From positions 1 through 30,304 of the forward strand of contig JAOINI010000010.1 of assembly GCA_028139285.1 (NCBI GenBank): a DNA stretch of 30,304 nt. The letters run 5' to 3'. The notes under the pieces are model-generated. The model did not search any database. It was not told the DNA's origin and saw nothing but the letters and a program-made list of their open reading frames with translations. The DNA is from Candidatus Pelagibacter sp. GTDB lineage: Bacteria; Pseudomonadota; Alphaproteobacteria; Pelagibacterales; Pelagibacteraceae. The translations under genes and the position numbers were made by a program. Shown here piece by piece: positions 24,869 to 30,304 of this stretch (position 1 is the stretch's first letter; every line of letters begins with the position of its first letter).

Positions 24869-26184
24869 AAAAAATTGATCAAGAACAAAAAAAAATTATT
24901 AATAAATTTAAAAAATACTTTAAAAAAAGAAGTCAGCTTGACAGTTATAATTATTGCTCTTTAGCATCAGATAGCTTAGGAGCATTGAAATTTAAATTAT
25001 CTATAGACTTTAGAAAATATTTTTTTTCATTCTTGAAAGAATTTATAAAAGAATTTTATGGTCTGGGTTTAATAGAGAAAATTAAAATTATTAAAAATTG
25101 TAATTCAGAAAGATATGAAAATATGATTTTGAATTGGTCTTTTAAAAATGACTTTAATAAATCTTTTTACGATAAATATTTTAATGTAAGCTCGTCTGGC
25201 TATAAAAAGATATTATGGATACTCATTTACATGAGTAAAAATTATCCAAAAAAATTTCCAAAAAATACTTGTATTATTCAAATAAAAAAAAATAAGAACT
25301 TTAAAATAAACAGTTTTATTAAAAATTTTTTTTTCATAATAGATAATTCAAAACTGCCTTTACGATCATTAATTTTCAATTTCTCACAACAGTTATTAAC
25401 AGGCATATGTATAAATAAAATTTTAAAAGAAAATATAAAATTTTTAAAACTCAGAAAACTAATGTTACCATACGAGTCTCAACTTTTTCAAAAAAAAATA
25501 ATTTATGATATTAAAAAAAAAAACAAAAATATAAAGATTATTGGCTACGATCATACTGCACCCCAACCAGTACCAATTAATCTATTTTATGATAAATTTT
25601 CACCAGATTTATTGGTCGTAGGATCAAAAAATAAATTAAAATTTAATAATTCATATTTGGGTTGGCCAAAAAGAAGAATTAAATTGATGAAATCTTTTAG
25701 ATTTAAAATTAATAAGGACGAATTCAAAAGATCTATTCTTTTGCCATATGTATTAAAAAATAGTGAAGTGTATTTAAAAAATATGCTTAAATTAATGGAA
25801 ATAATTAATATTAAAACACTCAATAAATTTAAAATTAGAATTCACCCCGCATGTCAAAAAAAGAGTGATCATTTAAAATTTGTTAACAAAATAAAATGTT
25901 TAGAAAATCTTAAATATAAAAAACAGTTAAACTTAGTGGATGAGAATAATGTAGCGATTTTTTTTGGCCAAACAACTGCTTTAGCTCTCGCTATCGAGTC
26001 AGGTTTAAATTGCTATAATATTTGTGATGACTCAAAATTTGATGTTTATGGTTCAAAAATTTGGAAAGGATTAAAAAGCTTACAAATAAATAATTACATT
26101 TATCAATACAAAATTAAAAGTAAAAATTCTTTAGTTTGGACAGACAATAAAACTAATAAATTTAAAAAAATTCTTAAAATCTAG
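24865..26184 (+). CDS. Unidentified protein, possible GT-B-type glycosyltransferase
   Basis: 439 residues, very rich in Lys, Asn, Ile and Phe, with no signal peptide or clear membrane helix. I do not recognise a family with certainty. The middle part (RKLMLPYESQLFQKKI, then IIGYDHTAPQPVPINLFYD and SPDLLVVGSKNK) and the C-terminal FRIRIHP-like and FFGQTTALALAIESGL segments resemble the two halves of capsule or TagF/polysialyltransferase-like GT-B enzymes, in which a late Ser/Thr-rich loop and Glu bind the donor. It is translationally coupled to the HAD gene and lies among glycan genes. It converges with the methyltransferase gene, 7 bases apart. Confidence 0.5.
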   Translation: MKKIDQEQKKIINKFKKYFKKRSQLDSYNYCSLASDSLGALKFKLSIDFRKYFFSFLKEFIKEFYGLGLIEKIKIIKNCNSERYENMILNWSFKNDFNKSFYDKYFNVSSSGYKKILWILIYMSKNYPKKFPKNTCIIQIKKNKNFKINSFIKNFFFIIDNSKLPLRSLIFNFSQQLLTGICINKILKENIKFLKLRKLMLPYESQLFQKKIIYDIKKKNKNIKIIGYDHTAPQPVPINLFYDKFSPDLLVVGSKNKLKFNNSYLGWPKRRIKLMKSFRFKINKDEFKRSILLPYVLKNSEVYLKNMLKLMEIINIKTLNKFKIRIHPACQKKSDHLKFVNKIKCLENLKYKKQLNLVDENNVAIFFGQTTALALAIESGLNCYNICDDSKFDVYGSKIWKGLKSLQINNYIYQYKIKSKNSLVWTDNKTNKFKKILKI

Positions 26185-26191
26185 TTTAAGA

Positions 26192-26902
26192 TTATTTTAT
26201 AGCTAAGAAACCCTCAAAACTAGTATATTTAAAAATAGACATATAATCTTTAAAACCGGCTCTTTTTAAGAGATCTAAATTTCCTTTTGATGAGAATGGC
26301 TCCAAAACTCCTTTGAGACTTCTTTTTTTTGAAATTATTTCTAGTGGAGAGAATTTATTATCTAATTTGTAGTCCTCATAAACACTTGTCATCATATCTT
26401 GAAATCTTGCATCTGGTGCCCTGACTTTTTCAAAAAAAATGAAACCACCACCCCAATTTAATGATTTAAAAACTTTATTGAAAAAAACCTGTCTATTTTT
26501 TGGTTTTATGAATTGGGCAGTATAATAGGAAAGCATTAAATCGAATTTTTGATTAAACTTAATATTTAGAAAATCTTTATTAATAACCTTAATTTTTTTA
26601 TTTAATCTTTTTTTACTTTCTAAAACCATATCTTTCTCAATCTCTATGCCAATAAACTTAATTTTTTTTTCCTTATTATGTTTATAAAGTTTTGAAGTTA
26701 AAGTTCCTGTGGATGATCCAATTTCACAACAATAAGAGTTATCTTTTAAGAAAAAATCACTAATCTTACAGATAAGATCGTGCCCCTCTAAATAAAAGGG
26801 GACGGATCTAATAATGTGATTGTCGAATTTTTTTGCTACTTTGCCGCTAAATTTCCAATTAGCGTTTGATGCATTTATACCTCTATCAACTTTTTTTACC
26901 AT
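26192..26902 (-). CDS. SAM-dependent methyltransferase, CmoA-like
   Basis: 236 residues of class I Rossmann methyltransferase. Motif I is CCEIGSSTGTLTSKL (from residue 58), followed by FIGIEIEKDMV and LSYYTAQFIKP. It matches CmoA, the carboxy-SAM synthase of tRNA wobble-uridine modification, over most of its length: WKFSGKVAKKFDNHIIRSVP at residues 16-35, TAQFIKPKNRQ, WGGGFIFFEK, and LEIISKKRSLKGVLEP near 187-202 including the conserved KRS. The last residues (GFLAIK) also fit. No CmoB is in the window and the context is glycan genes, so it may instead methylate or carboxymethylate another substrate. The promoter must lie in the 115-base space shared with the GT2 gene. Confidence 0.8.
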   Translation of the reverse strand: MVKKVDRGINASNANWKFSGKVAKKFDNHIIRSVPFYLEGHDLICKISDFFLKDNSYCCEIGSSTGTLTSKLYKHNKEKKIKFIGIEIEKDMVLESKKRLNKKIKVINKDFLNIKFNQKFDLMLSYYTAQFIKPKNRQVFFNKVFKSLNWGGGFIFFEKVRAPDARFQDMMTSVYEDYKLDNKFSPLEIISKKRSLKGVLEPFSSKGNLDLLKRAGFKDYMSIFKYTSFEGFLAIK

Positions 26903-27017
26903 AAATTAAGAAAAATATTTTTTTCACTAAAAATTTATTATGAATCTGTTTATTTATACAATAATTAGATACATTATATTTTAGTAAATTTAAAGTATTC
27001 GAAATGAAATAAATCTA

Positions 27018-27806
27018 ATGAATATGGCAAAAAAATCAAAACCTCTGATAAGTGTAATAATGAATTGTAGAAATGGTGAAAAATTCCTTAATGAAAGCTT
27101 AAACTCAATTTTTAATCAAACATACAAAAATTGGGAATTAATTTTTTTTGACAACTGTTCTTCAGATAAAAGTAAAAAAATTTTAATGAAATTTAAAAAA
27201 AAATATAACAAGAAAATCAAATATTTTAAGTCAAAAAAAATTCTTAAACTATATGAAGCTAGAAATGAAGCTGTAAAAAAAACAAAAGGGACTTACTTAA
27301 GTTTTCTAGATACAGATGATTTATGGCATAAAAGAAAATTAAATGATCAAATAAAATTTTTAATCAAAAAAAAAGCAGATATTGTTTTTTCAAACTACTC
27401 TATATTTAATATGATAACTAAAAAAAAATATTTAAGAAATAAAAGAAAGCTTCCTAGCGGATATATTACACAAAATCTGTTAGATGACTATGTTATAGGA
27501 ATATTATCAGTTATGATAAATCGTAAAATTTTCCTAGAAAATCAATTCAATAAAAAATTTGAAATAATTGGAGATTTTGATTTTTTTTTAATGATTTCAC
27601 TGAAATATAAAATTTTTTCAATTAACAAAAGTTTAGCTACTTATAGATTTCATAAAAACAATTTATCTAATATTAAGATTAAACTATTTACAAAAGAACT
27701 AAGTAAATGGCTAAAAGCAAACAAAAAAAAATTAATAAGTTATAACTTAACTAAATTTAGGTTCTACATACTGAAATTAAAATTAAAAAAAAATTTATTA
27801 CTTTAA
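27018..27806 (+). CDS. Family 2 glycosyltransferase
   Basis: 262 residues. The GT-A nucleotide-sugar domain occupies the first ~200: ISVIMNCRNGEKFLNESLNSI, NWELIFFDNCSSDKS, ARNEAVKKTKGTYLSFLDTDD with the DxD-like DTDD that binds metal and donor, and later GDFDFFLMIS in place of the usual ED region. No membrane helix follows, so it acts at the cytoplasmic face. Donor and acceptor cannot be told. The start could be either of two ATGs 6 bases apart. It converges on the tRNA-Val gene, 15 bases from its 3' end. Confidence 0.9.
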   Translation: MNMAKKSKPLISVIMNCRNGEKFLNESLNSIFNQTYKNWELIFFDNCSSDKSKKILMKFKKKYNKKIKYFKSKKILKLYEARNEAVKKTKGTYLSFLDTDDLWHKRKLNDQIKFLIKKKADIVFSNYSIFNMITKKKYLRNKRKLPSGYITQNLLDDYVIGILSVMINRKIFLENQFNKKFEIIGDFDFFLMISLKYKIFSINKSLATYRFHKNNLSNIKIKLFTKELSKWLKANKKKLISYNLTKFRFYILKLKLKKNLLL

Positions 27807-27821
27807 GTGCAAGTCAAAATT

Positions 27822-27896
27822 TGGTGGGACATGTAGGTAACGCTCCTACTACCTCTCCCATGTCAAGGGAGCACTCTACTTTTGAGCTAATGTCCC
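27822..27896 (-). tRNA. tRNA-Val (anticodon GAC), non-canonical D- and T-loops
   Basis: A 75-nt cloverleaf on the minus strand with encoded CCA. The acceptor stem GGGACAT/ATGTCCC is perfect with discriminator A73; D-stem GCTC/GAGT; anticodon stem CTCCC/GGGAG with loop TTGACAT, anticodon GAC at 27862-27864; variable loop AGGTA; T-stem GTAGG/CCTAC. It is plainly related to alphaproteobacterial tRNA-Val(GAC). However the T-loop is AGCGTTA instead of TTCRANN, and the D-loop is AAAAGTA with only one of the two usual G residues. The normal G18:U55 contact and T54:A58 pair are therefore lost or swapped. A TATTCT box (27908-27913) lies at a suitable distance upstream. It could be a functional variant or a very recent pseudogene. 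Confidence 0.8.
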
Positions 27897-27907
27897 ATTA
27901 ATTGCTT

Positions 27908-27913
27908 AGAATA
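27908..27913 (-). promoter_or_regulatory. Candidate -10 box for tRNA-Val
   Basis: TATTCT on the minus strand ends 11 bases before the tRNA 5' end, so transcription would start about 5 nt upstream of the mature RNA. The matching -35 is weak (TTTAAT at spacing 17). Confidence 0.3.
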
Positions 27914-27981
27914 GCATAGAAAAGTTCAATATTAAAATGCGATTTTAATTGTAATTATAAATACTTATAATCTTTTTTAAT

Positions 27982-28881
27982 TTAGTAAAGATGTAATTTT
28001 TTATAATATTGAATTGTTTTACTCAAGGCTTTATCAATATTTGTTTTTGGAAACCATTTTAATTGGTTTTTTATTTTTTTAATAGACGGATATAATTTCA
28101 TTATTTCATCTTTCCTCATTTTAATCTTTCCGAACTGAGGTTTTCCTTTTTTAATTTTAGTTTTAATTTTCTTAATTATAAATTTTACTTTATATGGTTT
28201 GCCTGAACCAACATTAAAAATGTTATTATTAATTTGAGAATTTTTCTTTAAAATAGTTTTTATCAATTTTACGAAATCGTCTATATAAAGAAAATCTCTT
28301 TCTTGAGACCCACTAGTGCAAAAAAAACTCTTATTATTTAAACACGAATGAATTGTCATTGGAATTAATCTATCTAATTTTTGTGATGGACCAAATATTT
28401 GATAAGGCCTCAAAATTAAATAGTTTTTTGGAAAGTTTTTTTTAATTGCTTTTGCGGCAAGATACTTTGCATTTCCATAATTAGAATTAGGTACACACCT
28501 TTCATTTTCTTTTTGGGGGGATTTAAGTGAACCATACTCCAAACAACTACCAATTTGAATGAATTTTTTTATTTTTTTGTTTTTAAAAATTTTGATCAAA
28601 TTTTTAACGACTTTTAAATGAGCGTCATAAGTCTCGATCTTATTATTATGATTTATATTGCCACAACAATTAATTATAAAATCAAATTTTTTTTTTTCTA
28701 AATTTTTTTTTACTAAATTATATTTTGAAATATCAAAAAACAAATATTTAACTTTTGTTATAAGTTTTTGTTTTAATATTTTTTTTCTTGAAATTGATGT
28801 TACCTTATACTCTTTATATAAGTTTCTTATTAAATGAGATCCTAAAAACCCAGTGCCACCAGTGATAAGTACTTTTTTCAT
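27982..28881 (-). CDS. NAD-dependent epimerase/dehydratase (extended SDR)
   Basis: 299 residues. The Rossmann motif VLITGGTGFLGSHLIRNL starts the protein. The catalytic set is IGSCLEYGS (Ser) and YGNAKYLAAK (Tyr-x-x-x-Lys). DFLYIDDFVKLI and FNVGSGKPYKV follow, as in GalE/RmlB-like and GDP-sugar reductases. It probably modifies a nucleotide-activated sugar for the surface glycan. Which sugar is not clear. It is the last gene of a minus-strand run and lies 13 bases after the SDR gene. The tRNA-Val is downstream on the same strand. Confidence 0.9.
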   Translation of the reverse strand: MKKVLITGGTGFLGSHLIRNLYKEYKVTSISRKKILKQKLITKVKYLFFDISKYNLVKKNLEKKKFDFIINCCGNINHNNKIETYDAHLKVVKNLIKIFKNKKIKKFIQIGSCLEYGSLKSPQKENERCVPNSNYGNAKYLAAKAIKKNFPKNYLILRPYQIFGPSQKLDRLIPMTIHSCLNNKSFFCTSGSQERDFLYIDDFVKLIKTILKKNSQINNNIFNVGSGKPYKVKFIIKKIKTKIKKGKPQFGKIKMRKDEIMKLYPSIKKIKNQLKWFPKTNIDKALSKTIQYYKKLHLY

Positions 28882-28894
28882 TAAATTTTTAAAT

Positions 28895-29668
28895 TTATAT
28901 TATCGTCCAACCTCCATCAATTACGAGATTAGTTCCAGTAATGTATGAAGACGCATCTGAAGCTAAAAAAAGTATAGCTGGTGATATTTCGTTTGGTTTT
29001 GCTAATCTTTTCAGTGGATTTATTCTTTTAAAGTTCTCGATAAAAGTTGAACTTTGTTTTTTTTCTTTACTTTTAACATGACCTAAGATTGCTCCAGGAC
29101 TAATTGAGTTTACTCTTATGTTGTATTTACCGTAATAAGAAGCCATTTGTCTACAATTTGATATTATTGCTGATTTAATTAAAGGGTAAACAAAATTTTC
29201 TCTCATCGATGTATTTTTGTAAAGATTTAGATTTTGGGCAACTATTCCATAGATCGAGGCTAATTGAATAATGCTACCATTTATTTTTTTTTTTTTCATT
29301 TCCTCAGCTATCAATTTGCTTATCCAAACAAAAGAGCTAAGATGTATTTTTAAGTTGTTATTGATGTTTTCAAGATCTATTTCGGAAAAATTAGTTTCAG
29401 ACCAATTTTTTGTAACTGGATAAGAACAATTTATAAATACATCAGGACAACCAAATTTTTTTATAATTTTTTTAAGATTAAGCTTTATATTTTCGGTGTT
29501 TTTTAAATCAAACTTTATAAATTTAATTTTTTTCTGATTGCTATTTAATATATCCAAATTAAAAAGCTTTGCTCCATGAGCAATCAGTAATTTAACTGTT
29601 GGTTTGCCAATTAATCCGGATCCGCCCAATATAAAAACTTTTTTGTTTTTAAGAGAAAATGTATTCAT
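28895..29668 (-). CDS. Short-chain dehydrogenase, PtmA-like
   Basis: 257 residues of classical SDR. Cofactor motif VFILGGSGLIGKPTVKLL; catalytic Ser in SIIQLASIYG; Tyr-Lys in VYPLIKSAI (YPLIK); C-terminal ASSYITGTNLVIDGGWTI. The combination with an overlapping CMP-sugar synthetase gene (4-base ATGA) is that of ptmA-ptmB in flagellin-glycosylation loci of Campylobacter, where they serve legionaminic-acid synthesis. The same role here is inferred from this pairing; fatty-acid or other sugar reductase roles are possible. Confidence 0.85.
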   Translation of the reverse strand: MNTFSLKNKKVFILGGSGLIGKPTVKLLIAHGAKLFNLDILNSNQKKIKFIKFDLKNTENIKLNLKKIIKKFGCPDVFINCSYPVTKNWSETNFSEIDLENINNNLKIHLSSFVWISKLIAEEMKKKKINGSIIQLASIYGIVAQNLNLYKNTSMRENFVYPLIKSAIISNCRQMASYYGKYNIRVNSISPGAILGHVKSKEKKQSSTFIENFKRINPLKRLAKPNEISPAILFLASDASSYITGTNLVIDGGWTII

Positions 29669-30304
29669 TTATTATTAATTTTATACAAATATTCAACGAT
29701 TTTAAAATCTAATTTAGAGTCTATATCCATAGATCTATTATTTGGAATTATATTATAAATCGTATTTCTATTAATTATATGATTTGTTTCTAAAATACTT
29801 TTTCGAGACCATGCATTTACTGAAGGATCGATATCAAAGGTTTTAGGTGCTTTTTGTCTAGAAAAATATTTTTGGTTCGTTTTATTCTTAACTAGTTTTA
29901 CTCTTTTCTTATTTAAAGTAACCATGTTGAAATAAGGATTTTTTTTTGATGCTGAAATACTTATAATATTACATTTCTTTTTATTTTTAATTTTGTTGTA
30001 AACATTTTTTATATCTGAAACTGTTCTTAGTGGCGCTGTTATATCTAAATCAATAACATGATCAAATTTAATTTTAAAAAAATTCTCGGAAAATTCAAAT
30101 GCATGTTTTATAACTTTTAATTTAGGCACATTATCCGTACACAAATTACTGGGTCTTTTTATCATTAAATCTAATTTTAATTCTTTTCCCAGTTTTAATA
30201 TTTTATCTGAGTCAGAGGAAATCACTATTTTGTTAAAAATATTACATTTCTTTGCTTGCTTTATAGTATGCCAAGCTAAAGGTTTTTTTAAAAATAAACT
30301 CAAA
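29665..30304 (-). CDS. CMP-nonulosonate (acylneuraminate) cytidylyltransferase, partial (5' end beyond right edge)
   Basis: The frame is open to the right end, giving 213 residues. The first visible codon TTG at 30303 is internal: the N-terminal CTP-binding loop with GGSK, which begins every member, is missing and must lie outside. Seen: KKPLAWHTIKQAKK, IVISSDSDKILKLGKE, the segment DVTxPLR as DLDITAPLRTVSDIKNV, and DIDSKLDFKIVEYL at the C-terminus. The family activates sialic, legionaminic or related acids with CTP. It is upstream of and overlaps the SDR gene. Substrate cannot be fixed without the neuB-like neighbours. Confidence 0.88.
   Translation of the reverse strand, partial: LSLFLKKPLAWHTIKQAKKCNIFNKIVISSDSDKILKLGKELKLDLMIKRPSNLCTDNVPKLKVIKHAFEFSENFFKIKFDHVIDLDITAPLRTVSDIKNVYNKIKNKKKCNIISISASKKNPYFNMVTLNKKRVKLVKNKTNQKYFSRQKAPKTFDIDPSVNAWSRKSILETNHIINRNTIYNIIPNNRSMDIDSKLDFKIVEYLYKINNK

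Larger units (their letters stand above)
22262..30304. other. Accessory / hypervariable surface-glycan region, extends past right edge
   Basis: From just upstream of 5S to the right end the genes change strand repeatedly, are richer in A+T and in Lys/Asn/Ile/Phe codons than the left two thirds, and encode glycan transport, transfer and nucleotide-sugar functions. This is the content and position known for the SAR11 hypervariable region between 23S and 5S rRNA. Its other boundary, expected to be 23S, is not in view. The longest gaps between genes here (24068-24226, 26903-27017, 27897-27981) are A/T-rich and hold only the sites listed separately. Confidence 0.75.

Noticed and set aside
27822..27896. 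tRNA-Val as a phage or island attachment site
   Set aside because: No integrase gene and no repeated copy of the tRNA 3' end is visible in the window.
30301..30303. TTG as the true start of the CMP-sugar synthetase
   Set aside because: The GGSK-containing N-terminal CTP loop would be missing, so the gene simply continues past the window edge.

Overview
This window looks like the chromosome of a SAR11-type alphaproteobacterium (Pelagibacterales). The grounds are the very high A+T content, K/N/I-rich proteins, and intergenic spacers that are mostly a few bases or overlaps of 1-4 bases. Alphaproteobacterial markers are also present: a DUF1013 protein, a split PntA, an aa3-type COX subunit IV-like peptide, and a class I aldolase beside tkt-pgk. 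A 5S rRNA gene stands alone with surface-polysaccharide genes directly upstream, which is the arrangement known for the SAR11 hypervariable region between 23S and 5S (HVR2). The genus assignment is an inference from gene content, not from a marker-gene tree.

Layout. (1) Positions 1-8901, minus strand: a housekeeping block reading tail gene - zapA - 5-formyl-THF cyclo-ligase - ymdB-like - yebC - ruvC-like - tolQ - tolR - tolA - tolB - pal - (terminator) - cpoB - tilS, with tilS cut by the left edge. It covers division-ring support, folate salvage, Holliday-junction resolution and the complete Tol-Pal envelope machine. (2) 8959-18369, plus strand: a carbon-metabolism run (tkt, pgk, class I fba, thiE), then efp, an inositol-phosphatase-family gene, rpmE and DUF1013. 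A compact translation cluster follows: rpsU, a cold-shock protein, initiator tRNA and typA. (3) 18366-22261, minus strand: 5S rRNA - rpmJ - COX IV-like peptide - pntAA - pntAB - pntB - transaldolase-family gene. (4) 22262-30304: accessory region with changing strands and even higher A+T. It holds an ABC flippase-like exporter, a HAD phosphatase, an unidentified possible glycosyltransferase, a CmoA-like methyltransferase, a GT2 glycosyltransferase, a structurally odd tRNA-Val(GAC), a sugar epimerase, and a PtmA-like SDR overlapping a CMP-sugar synthetase that is cut by the right edge. These suggest synthesis, activation and export of a surface glycan, perhaps one with a nonulosonic acid.

The most unusual points lie in RNA and translation signals. 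rpsU has no usual start codon and appears to begin at AUU behind a perfect GGAGG. The initiator tRNA sits 5 nt after the csp stop and 2 nt before the typA start, so tRNA processing should release an almost leaderless typA mRNA. rpmJ starts about 10 nt after the 5S 3' end, also without a visible Shine-Dalgarno. The tRNA-Val in the variable region has five perfect stems but an abnormal T-loop and D-loop. The resolvase in the yebC-tolQ interval is of phage-like type, and ruvA and ruvB are absent from their usual place.
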